Shown here: positions 38,522 through 48,877 of the stretch, piece after piece
Numbering within the stretch: the stretch's first letter is position 1
How the letters are laid out: each line of letters begins with the position of its first letter
Assembly (NCBI GenBank): GCA_900299195.1
Contig: OMIX01000093.1
Coordinates: 1-64,000 of the forward strand
From: Deltaproteobacteria bacterium
GTDB lineage: Bacteria; Bdellovibrionota; FAC87; UBA2466
DNA: 64,000 nt
Reading direction: 5' to 3'
Notes under the pieces: model-generated
Seen by the model: the letters and a program-made list of their open reading frames with translations, nothing else
Told to the model about the DNA's origin: nothing
The model's database searches: none
Made by a program: the position numbers and the translations under genes

Positions 38522-39725
38522 TCATTTTGTCACCCAAACTGAATATGGGCATGTACATGGCGATCATCAAAAACAAAATAATTCCCCCAACTCCCATGAT
38601 CAACAAAGGCTGGAGCAAGCTGGTAATGGCATCTACAGCATTGTCCACCTCATCATCATAAATTTCAGCTACTTTAGACAACAACTCATCCAAGCGGCCC
38701 GTCATTTCTCCGATTCCAATCATATGGATCACCATAGGAGGAAAATGGCCCGAAACTGAAAGTCCATCGACAATGCTTTTCCCTTCGCTCACCCCCAATG
38801 AAGCTCGTTTGATAGACTTTTGAAGAGCCCGATTTGAGATCACTTTGGCACAGATCTCAAAACCAGTTAATAACGGAACCCCGCTTGAAACTAGCGTGGC
38901 AAGCGTTGTAGAAAATCGAGAAACCGAAGATCTTACTGCTAAAGTCCCAAATAGAGGGATTTTAAGAACGAGAGGATCCCAAAATTCACGAAATGAAGGA
39001 ATTCGATACAAAAATGTAAACCCCATGGGCAAGGCAAAAGCTACAGCTAAAATCATCCCAATATTATTTTGAACATTTTTAGAAATATCGAGGACAAAAA
39101 CAGTAATTTCAGGGAGCTTGGAGCTTCCATAAAGTTTTGAGATTTCTGGAATTACTTTAAGCAAAAGAAAAATCACTGCTAGGATTGAAGCCACCAAAGT
39201 CAGAGCTGGATAAGTTAAAGCCTTGATCACTTTTGATTTCAGTTTGGCTAATTTCTCAAGTTGTATCCCGATACTTTTTAGCGATTTATCTAAGGTTCCC
39301 GAAATCTCACCAGCTTCTACAACTCGGATAAAAAACTCTCCAAACACATGCGGATACTTTTCTAGTCCGGCTGATAAAGTGCCTCCCGACTCAATTCCCG
39401 TTTTAACCGTTTCTAAAATTTTTTTAAAAGTCTTATTAGATTCCTGTTGTTCTAGAAGGTCGAGCGCTTGAACAACTGAAACACCGGAATCAATGAGAGA
39501 TGAAAATTGTCTGGTAAAAACGATAAGCTGTTTTAATTTAACGGGACTTCCAAACGATGTATTGATCTTAAAAGATTTAAAAGGGTTCTTGCGTTCCACA
39601 CGAATCAAGTCCGGGCGAACCTGCATGGCTCTCAATTTTACGCGAGCTTCCACTTCGTCCTGGGCCTCCACTACGCCAGAGACTTTTTGCTTAGCTCGGG
39701 AATATCCCTGATATTCATATCTCAT
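38511..39725 (-). CDS. pilC: Type IV pilus inner-membrane platform protein PilC/GspF
   Basis: FTRQFSSLIDSGVSVVQALDLLEQQESN, typical PilC/GspF. Confidence 0.95.
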   Translation of the reverse strand: MRYEYQGYSRAKQKVSGVVEAQDEVEARVKLRAMQVRPDLIRVERKNPFKSFKINTSFGSPVKLKQLIVFTRQFSSLIDSGVSVVQALDLLEQQESNKTFKKILETVKTGIESGGTLSAGLEKYPHVFGEFFIRVVEAGEISGTLDKSLKSIGIQLEKLAKLKSKVIKALTYPALTLVASILAVIFLLLKVIPEISKLYGSSKLPEITVFVLDISKNVQNNIGMILAVAFALPMGFTFLYRIPSFREFWDPLVLKIPLFGTLAVRSSVSRFSTTLATLVSSGVPLLTGFEICAKVISNRALQKSIKRASLGVSEGKSIVDGLSVSGHFPPMVIHMIGIGEMTGRLDELLSKVAEIYDDEVDNAVDAITSLLQPLLIMGVGGIILFLMIAMYMPIFSLGDKMSAG

Positions 39726-39731
39726 GGGGTG

Positions 39732-40811
39732 TTATCCTGCTTTTCGTTCTTGGCTAGCTACTATTTTGATAAGTTCCTCAGGATCTGGACTTGCCTCAGC
39801 CGCAGTATCCAAGTTAATCAGTCTTCTAGAAATGAGACTTGCTAAACTCTGATTCATTGTGATCATCCCTGTTTGCTCTTGTCCTACCCGCATGGCTGAA
39901 GGGATTTGAAAAATTTTGTTTTCTCTAATGAGGTTTCTAATCGAATGGTTGGGAAGCATCAACTCAAGTGCAAGAGCTCTTCCCTTTTTATCACTCTTCT
40001 CCAAAAGAACTTGGGATAAAATGCCCTCTAACACCATCGAAAGCTGCATTTTGACCCTATCCTGGTGTTCGTTGGGAAAGGCTTGTACTATCCGATTGAT
40101 CGTTTGATACGCACCGTTAGTATGCAAAGTACTTAATACTAAGTGACCAGTTTCAGCTAAAGTCAAAGCAGTTTCAATCGTTTCTCTATCCCGCATTTCT
40201 CCAATGAGAACAACATCGGGGTCCTCTCTCAGAGCAGCTTTTACCGCATCCGAGTAGCTTACGGCGTCGACTCCAATTTCTCTTTGATTCACTAAACATT
40301 TGGAATGGGAGTGAATATATTCGATAGGATCTTCTACCGTGATGATATGAAGGCGCTCTTTTTCATTAAGTTCGTTAATCAGCGAAGCCAGCGTAGTTGA
40401 TTTACCGCTTCCTGTGGCTCCTGTGACTAAAACTAACCCCTTAGGTTTTAGAATAAGGTTATTAACGGCAGGAGGAAAGCCCAGCGACGCTAGCTTAGGA
40501 ATCTCAAAAGGAATGTGGCGAAAGGCTCCTGAAATAGTTCCCCGCTGATAAAAAATGTTGGCTCTAAATCTCGCTAGTTCCCTAATTCCAAAGGAAAGAT
40601 CAATCTGACGTTTCTCTTCCAAAAGAGCTTTTTGAGTTTCTGTTAGAACAGAATAACATAGTTCTTTGGTTTCTGGAGCCGTTAGAGGAGCTAGTTTAGC
40701 TCGGGTGATCGCTCCAACAACTCGAAAACTAGGAGGCGAGCCAGCAGAAATATGCATGTCCGAGGCTTGGTTATCTAACATCACTTTAAGTAATTGAGGT
40801 AGAGTGATCAT
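39732..40811 (-). CDS. pilT: Twitching motility ATPase PilT
   Basis: DMHISAGSPPSFRVVG, GATGSGKSTTLASLI, ALREDPDVVLIGEMRDRETIETAL. Confidence 0.96.
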   Translation of the reverse strand: MITLPQLLKVMLDNQASDMHISAGSPPSFRVVGAITRAKLAPLTAPETKELCYSVLTETQKALLEEKRQIDLSFGIRELARFRANIFYQRGTISGAFRHIPFEIPKLASLGFPPAVNNLILKPKGLVLVTGATGSGKSTTLASLINELNEKERLHIITVEDPIEYIHSHSKCLVNQREIGVDAVSYSDAVKAALREDPDVVLIGEMRDRETIETALTLAETGHLVLSTLHTNGAYQTINRIVQAFPNEHQDRVKMQLSMVLEGILSQVLLEKSDKKGRALALELMLPNHSIRNLIRENKIFQIPSAMRVGQEQTGMITMNQSLASLISRRLINLDTAAEASPDPEELIKIVASQERKAG

Positions 40812-42553
40812 TTCTTAATTAAGTCTCCATCAGGTCGTGAATTGTTAAGAACTTCCTCTAAAGTCGTCTGACCTCGAAATAGTTTGAGCAAAGCACTTCG
40901 ACGTAAAGTGATAAGCCCCTCCGAAACCGCAGCCTCTTTCAAAGTGTCGGTATTAGCTCCCTTGATAATCAAGTTTCTCAAAGTCTCGGACATAGGCATC
41001 ACTTCATAAATACCTCGCCGACCGGCATAGCCCGTGCTGCCGCAATCGTCACATCCCTTGCCTCGAAGCGGGGTAAATTTTCCTATCCAATCTTGGGGAA
41101 CCTCTGCCGCAAGTAAATCTTTCTCCGAAACTCGCGTGTCGGGTTCAGAACATTTAGGACAATTGACTCGAATCAACCTCTGAGCCTCTACGAGAGTCAG
41201 GGCTGCGGTAATCAAAAAAGGCTCCAAGCCCATATGTAAGAGTCGACTGATAGTCCCGGGAGCATCATTGGTGTGAAGCGTAGAAAAAACCATATGACCT
41301 GTGAGAGAGGCTTTAATAGCAATTTCTGCGGTTTCGTGATCTCGAATCTCCCCCACCATAATAATGTCGGGATCTTGTCTAAGAAGAGATCTCAAAGCAG
41401 CGGCAAAGTTCATCCCAATCGCTTCTTTCATTTGGGTTTGATTGACCCCAGCCATGTTGTATTCTACGGGATCTTCAACGGTCGAAATATTTACATCGGG
41501 GGTATTTAACTCAGACAACATCCCATAAAGTGTCGTCGATTTTCCGCTTCCCGTGGGACCCGTGACAAGTACCATTCCATACGGTTGACTTGCAGCTTTT
41601 CTAAAAGTTTCAAGTTGGCTCTCTTCAAACCCATTTTTTGAAAGGTCTGGAGTTTTATTTCCTTGGTCCAGTAAACGCATCACCACTTTTTCACCAAACA
41701 TGGTGGGAAGAATAGAAACCCTAACGTCTAACTTACTATTTTTCATTTTAAGTTGAATACGACCGTCTTGAGGAAGTCGTTTCTCTGAAATATCTAGCTC
41801 AGACATCACTTTAATCCGAGCCGGAGTCGCCGCTTTAAATTGCGGTGGAAGACGCATCACCTCATAAAGTGAACCGTCGATTCTAAGACGAACTCTAGAA
41901 AAAGTCTCAAAAGGTTCAATGTGAATGTCACTGCATTTTCTTCGAACTGCTTCCACAAAAAGTTTGTTCACCAACCGTATGATAGTATTCTCACCCTCAC
42001 TATCCGAATCGATCGCTACCGAAGTTTCTTTCTTTGAAGCCTTACTCACTTCTACTTCCCCGGTTTCTTGGCTATCTCGCCGGGTCATTTTTTCAAGCTC
42101 ATCCTGAAGATTGGTCGACATCCCATCGTAGGTTTTTGCGATGAGTTTGCCTATGGCTCCTTCAGTAGCCAAATAGATCTGGGGCTCCATATTGCACAAG
42201 AACCGAATGTCATCTGAAACACTTAAGTTAGAAGGATCTGAAACCGCCACGAGAATTTTATTGTTCTCGATCGAAAGAGGAACCATGTGATGCTTTTCAC
42301 AAAGTGAACGGGTAATTAATTTAGCAACTTCAACTTCCACTTTGACACCTTCCAACGAAATGGCAGGCATTCCAAATTGCTTACTCAAAAAGGTGGCCAG
42401 TACTTTTTCATTAATGTGGCCTAAGGTGACAAGAGAGTTTCCAATACGAGTTTTGAACTTATCCTGATGTTCTAAAGCTTTATCTAAGTCTTCTTGTTTG
42501 ATAAGACCTTGCTTTAAAAGAAGCTGGCCTAATTTTTTTCCAGCAGCCGACAT
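40808..42553 (-). CDS. pilB: Type IV pilus assembly ATPase PilB
   Basis: MshEN-like N-terminus, GPTGSGKSTTLYGML, LLRQDPDIIMVGEIRDHETAEIA, CxxC zinc motifs. Confidence 0.95.
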   Translation of the reverse strand: MSAAGKKLGQLLLKQGLIKQEDLDKALEHQDKFKTRIGNSLVTLGHINEKVLATFLSKQFGMPAISLEGVKVEVEVAKLITRSLCEKHHMVPLSIENNKILVAVSDPSNLSVSDDIRFLCNMEPQIYLATEGAIGKLIAKTYDGMSTNLQDELEKMTRRDSQETGEVEVSKASKKETSVAIDSDSEGENTIIRLVNKLFVEAVRRKCSDIHIEPFETFSRVRLRIDGSLYEVMRLPPQFKAATPARIKVMSELDISEKRLPQDGRIQLKMKNSKLDVRVSILPTMFGEKVVMRLLDQGNKTPDLSKNGFEESQLETFRKAASQPYGMVLVTGPTGSGKSTTLYGMLSELNTPDVNISTVEDPVEYNMAGVNQTQMKEAIGMNFAAALRSLLRQDPDIIMVGEIRDHETAEIAIKASLTGHMVFSTLHTNDAPGTISRLLHMGLEPFLITAALTLVEAQRLIRVNCPKCSEPDTRVSEKDLLAAEVPQDWIGKFTPLRGKGCDDCGSTGYAGRRGIYEVMPMSETLRNLIIKGANTDTLKEAAVSEGLITLRRSALLKLFRGQTTLEEVLNNSRPDGDLIKK

Positions 42554-42647
42554 AAATAGCGAAGACCTTTATTAAATTACTACGTGGTTTGAGTTGATGA
42601 ACAAAAGATAGGACTGCTTTAATTATACCTAACGGAGGCCGCGGAAT

Positions 42648-44210
42648 CTATTGGAATGACTCAATCATGCTGCTACCAGTCATCTCTTGAGGAGCCTCAA
42701 TATTCCAAAGCTGCAAAAAGGTTGGAGCTACATCGCACAATTTGCCGGATTTCTTCAACTTAACCGTCTTAAGCACTGGGTCGATTAGAATCATTGGGAC
42801 AGGGAGTAAAGTATGCGCTGTCATGGGAACTCCATTCTCATCCTGCATCATTTCACAGTTTCCATGATCTGCCGTCAGAATGGCAAAAGCCGAATGGCTT
42901 TCCACCCAATCAATGAGTTGAGCCAAACAACGATCCAGGACCTCGAGTGATTTCACTGCCGCTGAATAATTGCCAGTGTGTCCCAACATGTCGGGATTGG
43001 CAAAGTTGACTACCACAAACTGATATTGGCCCGTCGATAGTTCCGATAACAATTTTTCAGTGACGGTTAAAGCGCTCATCTCGGGTTTCAGGTCATAAGT
43101 ACGAACTTCCCTGGGGGAAGGAACCAGAATGCGGTTTTCTCCTGAAAAAGGCTTTTCATCCCCACCATTAAAAAAGTAAGTCACATGCGCGTACTTTTCG
43201 GTTTCCGCAATTCTGAGCTGTTTCCAGTTGTGTTGGCTCACCACTTCACCCAACGTTTGGGGAACCTTTGCCTTTTCAAAAGCAGTAGGCAATTGAAAGC
43301 TCGCATCATAGGGAGTCATGCAAACAAAGCCAGAAAGCGTCGGAAGTTTTTCCCGTCTAAAACCAGAAAAGTCGGTCTGAGTCATAGCTCGAGTCAACTG
43401 GCGAGCTCGATCCGCACGAAAATTAAAAAAGAGGATCCCATCTCCATCCTCTACCCCTGTATAACCTTTGAGGACCGCGGGAATGATAAATTCATCAGTG
43501 TTAGCTTCTCGGTACTGACTTTCGATGTAAGAGCTGCCTTGAGTAAACTGATGGGGAGCTTCTCCCTCCACTATCGCTCGATAGGCTTTTTCTGTTCGGT
43601 CCCATCTCGAGTCCCGATCCATGGCATAAAACCGGCCCGAAACGGTAGCTATTTTTCCCAGTCCCAGATCTTGGCAAAAGCTTTCCAAGTCTAAGCAGAA
43701 TTTTTTAGCGCTCGTTGGTGAAGTGTCTCTTCCATCAGTAAAGACATGAATAAACACCTGAGTCATGTTCTGTTGCTTGGCCCACTGTAATAGAGCAAAA
43801 AGATGGCTTAGATGACTGTGAACCCCACCATCTGAAACGAGTCCCATCAAATGCAATGTTGTTTTTTTTGGAGCTTGAGCCATTTTTTTAGAAAGCTCTA
43901 AAAAAGCATCATTTTTAAAAAAACTCTGGTCCTCGATAGCCTTACTAATGAGAGAAAAATCCTGATAGACAATCCGACCCGCTCCCAAATTAAGATGGCC
44001 CACCTCGGAATTTCCCATGAACCCCTGAGGCAACCCGACATTTTGCTCCGAAGCTTCTAGCTGAGTGTGTGGATACTGACTTAAAAGTCTGCGGTAGGTT
44101 GGCATTTGGGCCCCCTCCACCGCATTGAATGATTTTTCAGGATTGATTCCAAACCCGTCTAGAATGATCAAAATGCCAGTCTTTACGGTGTCCTTTTGAG
44201 AAGGTGCCAC
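42648..44210 (-). CDS. gpmI: 2,3-bisphosphoglycerate-independent phosphoglycerate mutase
   Basis: LIILDGFGINP, GNSEVGHLNLGAGRIVYQD, FTDGRDTSPTSA, NFANPDMLGHTG, TADHGNCE. Confidence 0.97.
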   Translation of the reverse strand: MAPSQKDTVKTGILIILDGFGINPEKSFNAVEGAQMPTYRRLLSQYPHTQLEASEQNVGLPQGFMGNSEVGHLNLGAGRIVYQDFSLISKAIEDQSFFKNDAFLELSKKMAQAPKKTTLHLMGLVSDGGVHSHLSHLFALLQWAKQQNMTQVFIHVFTDGRDTSPTSAKKFCLDLESFCQDLGLGKIATVSGRFYAMDRDSRWDRTEKAYRAIVEGEAPHQFTQGSSYIESQYREANTDEFIIPAVLKGYTGVEDGDGILFFNFRADRARQLTRAMTQTDFSGFRREKLPTLSGFVCMTPYDASFQLPTAFEKAKVPQTLGEVVSQHNWKQLRIAETEKYAHVTYFFNGGDEKPFSGENRILVPSPREVRTYDLKPEMSALTVTEKLLSELSTGQYQFVVVNFANPDMLGHTGNYSAAVKSLEVLDRCLAQLIDWVESHSAFAILTADHGNCEMMQDENGVPMTAHTLLPVPMILIDPVLKTVKLKKSGKLCDVAPTFLQLWNIEAPQEMTGSSMIESFQ

Positions 44211-44302
44211 GAGCGTCCCCTTGGTTTCGACTTTAATACCCCTAAAAAAATCTAGCCTATTAGTATCACGAACCCATATTAACTGGGGAGAGAAAATCTA
44301 TT

Positions 44303-44319
44303 GAAAAGCGGTGCTTTTC
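44303..44319. promoter_or_regulatory. Palindrome GAAAAGC-GGT-GCTTTTC in the acyl-CoA dehydrogenase leader; candidate operator
   Basis: Perfect 7-bp arms, 3-nt centre, about 45 nt upstream of the ATG at 44365. Confidence 0.4.
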
Positions 44320-44364
44320 CGCATAGTTTCATAGGGCATAAAAATTAACCGAGGAGCCCTACCC

Positions 44365-45513
44365 ATGTTAAATTTTTCATTAAGTGAAGACCAAATCGCC
44401 CTAAGGGACATGGTAAGAAAATTTGTCCAACAGGAGATCATCCCCAACTCTGCTAAGTTTGATGAATCCGGGGATTTTACCAGAGAAATTATCAACAAAG
44501 CCTGGGAAGCTGGACTGATGAATATTGCGGTTCCAGAAAAGTTTGGTGGCATGGGTCTTGGAGTCTTAGAAGACGTCATTATCAATGAAGAGATGGGAGC
44601 CGGCTGCTTGGGGATGACCACCAGCATTGCCGTCAATACGCTTGGACTTTACCCCATTCTTCTTGGAGGAACCGATGCCCAAATCGAAGAATTCGTCGTT
44701 CCTTTTTTAAGCTCTCCCAAACTCTGTTCTTTCTGTTTGACCGAACCAGGTGCGGGGTCCGATGCAGGTTCTCTTTCGACGATGGCTAAAGAAGATGGGG
44801 ACGATTTTATCGTTAACGGTTCTAAAATGTGGATTACCAATGCAGGTCACGCTGACCTGTTCACCGTCTTTTGTTCCACCAATAAAGAGCTTAGAACGAA
44901 AGGCATTATTTGTCTGGCGATTCCAGCGAACCTCCCCGGAATTACTTTGGGAAAACACGAAAACAAATTGGGACAACGCTGCTCAGACACTCGAGCTATT
45001 ACCTTCGAAAATGTACGAGTGCCTAAGAGAAATCTCATCGGAAAAATGGGAGAAGGTTTTAAAATCGCCATGAGAACACTTGACCGCACTCGAACCCCGA
45101 TTGCCTCAGGAGCTGTGGGCGCTGCAAGAGCGGCGATGAACTACTCAAAAAATTATTCTAAAGAAAGAAAGCAATTTGGCCAACCCATTGCTAATTTTCA
45201 AGCGATTCAATTTATGTTGGCTGACATGGCGGTCAAAATAGAAACTGCTCGTCTTCTTTGCTACAACGCTGCTTGGCTCATTGATAATGGACAAGACGAA
45301 CAGGGCAGCTATTTCTCAGCTTTAGCTAAACGACACTCTGCCGATATGGCGATGGAAGTCGCAACCGATGCGGTTCAAATCTATGGGGGTTACGGATACA
45401 CCAAAGAATATCCCGTAGAAAAAATCATGAGAGACGTTAAACTGGTTCAGATTTATGAAGGAACCAGTCAAATCCAAAGAGTGGTGATCGCTCGACACTT
45501 ATTAAAAGATTAA
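44365..45513 (+). CDS. Acyl-CoA dehydrogenase
   Basis: FCLTEPGAGSDAGSL, YGGYGYTKEYPVEKIMRDVKLVQIYEGTSQIQR. Confidence 0.96.
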   Translation: MLNFSLSEDQIALRDMVRKFVQQEIIPNSAKFDESGDFTREIINKAWEAGLMNIAVPEKFGGMGLGVLEDVIINEEMGAGCLGMTTSIAVNTLGLYPILLGGTDAQIEEFVVPFLSSPKLCSFCLTEPGAGSDAGSLSTMAKEDGDDFIVNGSKMWITNAGHADLFTVFCSTNKELRTKGIICLAIPANLPGITLGKHENKLGQRCSDTRAITFENVRVPKRNLIGKMGEGFKIAMRTLDRTRTPIASGAVGAARAAMNYSKNYSKERKQFGQPIANFQAIQFMLADMAVKIETARLLCYNAAWLIDNGQDEQGSYFSALAKRHSADMAMEVATDAVQIYGGYGYTKEYPVEKIMRDVKLVQIYEGTSQIQRVVIARHLLKD

Positions 45514-45539
45514 TTTAAACCTAAGAGGTAATTAACTGT

Positions 45540-46316
45540 ATGAATATCATTGTTCTTATCAAACAAGTTCCTGACACCGAAACCAAGGTCAGGATTACAT
45601 CGGACAAAAAAGGTATCGAAACTAACGACATCAAATGGATTATTAATCCTTACGATGAATTTGCGATCGAAGAAGGGTTAAAAACCAAGGAAAAACTAAA
45701 AGAAGGAACGGTCACAGTCGTCACTGTGGGGCCTGACCGCACCGTTGAAGCCTTAAGAACCGCGGTTGCCATGGGCGCTGACAATGCTGTTCATGTAAAA
45801 GTCGATGGAATGCTCGACACCTATTTGGTGTCCCGAGCTCTCGCTGAAGTCTGCAAAAAAGAAAATGGGCACATTATTTTCACAGGTAAACAAGCGATTG
45901 ATGATGATCAAGCTGCCACTTTTAGTTATGTCGCTGAACTTCTCAACTATCCCAGCGCTACAGTCGTAGTAAAATGTGACATTTCAGCAGATAAAACCAA
46001 AGCAACTTTAGAGCAAGAAGGCGATGGCGGAGCTAAAAATATCATTGAAACGGCTCTTCCGGCTGTAATAGGTGTTAATAAAGGGATCAATACCCCTCGA
46101 TACGCCAGTCTTCCAGGGATCATGAAGGCCAAGAAAAAAGAGATCAAAACTTATACTCTCAATGACCTCGGACTCGGCTCTGAAACCAACAAGACAGTTG
46201 AAATGGATTACCAACTTCCACCCGAACGTGCTGCAGGTAAGAAGTTAAGTGGTGATATCCCAGCCCAAGTTAAAGAGTTGGTCAGACTCTTAAGAGAAGA
46301 AGCCAAGGTAGTCTAA
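45540..46316 (+). CDS. etfB: Electron transfer flavoprotein beta subunit
   Basis: IVLIKQVPDTETKVRI..., INPYDEFAIEEGL, GKQAIDDDQ. Confidence 0.97.
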   Translation: MNIIVLIKQVPDTETKVRITSDKKGIETNDIKWIINPYDEFAIEEGLKTKEKLKEGTVTVVTVGPDRTVEALRTAVAMGADNAVHVKVDGMLDTYLVSRALAEVCKKENGHIIFTGKQAIDDDQAATFSYVAELLNYPSATVVVKCDISADKTKATLEQEGDGGAKNIIETALPAVIGVNKGINTPRYASLPGIMKAKKKEIKTYTLNDLGLGSETNKTVEMDYQLPPERAAGKKLSGDIPAQVKELVRLLREEAKVV

Positions 46317-46343
46317 CGAATCTTTTTAAGAAAAGAGGAATAT

Positions 46344-47309
46344 ATGGGAAATGTTTTTTTAATTGCCGAACAAAAAGACGGTCAAGTCAAACGGGTTTCT
46401 TTGGAAATATTATCTGAACTCACGCGACAAGGCGTGACCACCACAACCCTCGTCCCCGGTTTTGGAGACATGGGACAAGTTGCGGAAAGCCTAGTCAATC
46501 ATGGCGCTCATAAAGTTGTTGTTTTGGAACATGAAGGGTTAAAGCAATACAACACTGAAGCTTATGCCAATGCTGTTTTTAGTTACCTCTCTTCTCAAAA
46601 CCCAACTGCCATCATTACTGGTGCAACCTCTCACGGAAAAGATTTTCTTCCTCGAGTGGCTGCAAAATTTAAGGCAGGTTTAGTCGCTGATGGTATTTCG
46701 TTCCAGTTCTCGGGAGACAAAGTCAGTGTGAAAAAGCCAGTTTATGCTGGCAAATGTTCCAAAAGTGTCGAGTTTTCAGGTGGGCCCGCAGTTTTTTCTG
46801 TTCGCCCCAATGTCCTTCCGACTCAAGCAGCCAACAAATCGGGCTCGGTAGAAAAGGTGACTGCCGATCCTGGCAATGTAAAAGCCAAGATCGTAAGCTC
46901 AGTAGCTTCTCAAGTAAAAAAAGTGGAGCTCACCGAAGCCGATATTATCATCTCGGGTGGACGTTCTTTAAAGAGTGCCGACAACTTTAAAATTCTTGCC
47001 GACTGCGCCGCCACCTTAGGTGCAGCCGTGGGAGCTAGTCGTGCGGCCGTTGATGCTGGGTATGCTCCTCATGACATGCAAGTAGGTCAAACTGGAAAAA
47101 CGGTAAGCCCAAAACTCTACATCGCCTGTGGTATTTCAGGAGCTATTCAACATTTAGCGGGGATGAGAACTTCGAAAGTCATCGTAGCTATAAACAAAGA
47201 TCCAGAAGCTCCTATTTTTCAGAAATCGGATTACGGCATCGTTGGCGATCTTTTCGAAGTGGTCCCTCTTTTAACGGAAGAATTAAAAAGACTCAAAAGC
47301 CAATCTTGA
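46344..47309 (+). CDS. etfA: Electron transfer flavoprotein alpha subunit
   Basis: ISGGRSLKSADNFKILADCAATLGAAVGASRAAVDAGY..., QVGQTGKTVSPKLYIACGISGAIQH. Confidence 0.97.
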   Translation: MGNVFLIAEQKDGQVKRVSLEILSELTRQGVTTTTLVPGFGDMGQVAESLVNHGAHKVVVLEHEGLKQYNTEAYANAVFSYLSSQNPTAIITGATSHGKDFLPRVAAKFKAGLVADGISFQFSGDKVSVKKPVYAGKCSKSVEFSGGPAVFSVRPNVLPTQAANKSGSVEKVTADPGNVKAKIVSSVASQVKKVELTEADIIISGGRSLKSADNFKILADCAATLGAAVGASRAAVDAGYAPHDMQVGQTGKTVSPKLYIACGISGAIQHLAGMRTSKVIVAINKDPEAPIFQKSDYGIVGDLFEVVPLLTEELKRLKSQS

Positions 47310-47313
47310 TCTT

Positions 47314-48831
47314 TCAATGAGATAACCAATCACGAATGGCCTTTTTCTCTTTTTGAGAAAGGGGCCTCGTAGGTGGCATAGTTATTTTAGAATCTTGGCT
47401 CTCAATTCTATTTAAAATGGAGTCCACTAAACGGCTATTCTCTCTAATACTTTCCGAGGACTCAAAGGGAATATAGGGAGCTCCGCCTTCGGGACTGTGA
47501 CAGCCCATACAAGTAGCCACCGGATGACTCACCGACACAGGGTCTTTGAGTGGCTCTAAGAATTTCTCCTCTTCAGAACTAACCAACCATCGACAAATCT
47601 CGCTGATATGTTTGGCTTCACCCTCGCCCGTTTCAGGGACTCTCACCTGATTTGAATATTGATTATAGTAATCAAGAACCGGTAATTCTGGGTAGGTGGT
47701 TTTCACATCTTGATAAAGTTCCATCATGAAAATTTCATCCTGATAATACAGTCCCTCAAAGTAGGACCAATATTTAGGAACTCTTTCCAAAGAAAAATCG
47801 GTGTGTTCTATCCCTAATAAGAACAAGAGATGATGTTGTTCAGAGCCGGCCCCAACGTACCCGGTGCGATTCCAAGGAGCTGGGTTCTGACAACTCTTTT
47901 TGTAAACTTCAGTCAAATTATTCAAAGTCTTTTGAAAAGCTACATTTTCAGACTTCACAAAATCACCACATTTTAACAAAGTCGCTAAAAGCAGTTTCTT
48001 TTTATCTGAGTAATCGGGATGAGTCTTCAGTCGACTCAAAAGAGTTTTTGAATGAAGTTTGACTAGAGATTCCGTTAATTTCAGGTTGGGACGAAAACGA
48101 TAATCGGAATATCTCCCGTTCGGACTAAAAGGAGAAACGGGAGAGCCTTCCGCAAATTTCAATTTAGAGTACCTAGGATGATTGCCGACCCCCTTCTTAA
48201 ACTCTAAAAACTGAGCAAACTCTTTTCTTCTTTGCTCAATAGGGGGGGAATTAAAACCAGGGATTGCATATTTGTCGTTATCAAAGTCTGGAATAGCATC
48301 ATCATTTTCCCCGTAAGCTCCGGGCCAAACATCGTAAGCACTCCAAATCGGCCTGACAGGATTTTGATGACAAGACAAACACCGCGAAGGATTGGCTTCT
48401 GACAACTCGACTTTTTGTTTTTTGCCGGAGAAAGAAAGTTTTCTCAGCTCCCATCGTGGGCTTGGATTCTCCCGAAAGAAAATCATTTCCAATTCTTGGT
48501 AACCCGCCTGCTCCTGGTGCCCGTTAAAAGTGAAAATAAATTTTGAGTCCGGACCAAACACAATCGCTCGGGGATTCGTAGTAGAGGCTCCTTGAGCGCT
48601 TAAGCTAGCTTTCATCAAAGTAAACCAAGCCATCTGTTGAGGGTCCGTCTGGTTCACCCATTCCAAAAAGCTCTCTAAACTGGCTGTGGAGTTTTCCTGA
48701 GTCCACTTTTCAACTTGCTCGACCTGAATGGCCGCGAAAGAATAGCTACTTAAAATAAGCCCCAAAAAACCAACAAAAAATCGCAGTAAAACCACATAAA
48801 CCCCACTAAGATTTGGCGGGGACACTACCAT
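47314..48831 (-). CDS. Exported protein with two CxxCH (haem c-like) motifs
   Basis: Signal peptide; CLSCHQNP and CMGCHSPEG. Confidence 0.75.
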   Translation of the reverse strand: MVVSPPNLSGVYVVLLRFFVGFLGLILSSYSFAAIQVEQVEKWTQENSTASLESFLEWVNQTDPQQMAWFTLMKASLSAQGASTTNPRAIVFGPDSKFIFTFNGHQEQAGYQELEMIFFRENPSPRWELRKLSFSGKKQKVELSEANPSRCLSCHQNPVRPIWSAYDVWPGAYGENDDAIPDFDNDKYAIPGFNSPPIEQRRKEFAQFLEFKKGVGNHPRYSKLKFAEGSPVSPFSPNGRYSDYRFRPNLKLTESLVKLHSKTLLSRLKTHPDYSDKKKLLLATLLKCGDFVKSENVAFQKTLNNLTEVYKKSCQNPAPWNRTGYVGAGSEQHHLLFLLGIEHTDFSLERVPKYWSYFEGLYYQDEIFMMELYQDVKTTYPELPVLDYYNQYSNQVRVPETGEGEAKHISEICRWLVSSEEEKFLEPLKDPVSVSHPVATCMGCHSPEGGAPYIPFESSESIRENSRLVDSILNRIESQDSKITMPPTRPLSQKEKKAIRDWLSH

Positions 48832-48877
48832 AGCGTGCTGATGAAATCCAGCAACCCCTTAAACTAATGAATAATTT

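Noticed and set aside
43185-43694. 169-aa plus-strand ORF antisense to gpmI
   Set aside because: Lies fully inside a clear gpmI coding sequence and has no protein-like features.
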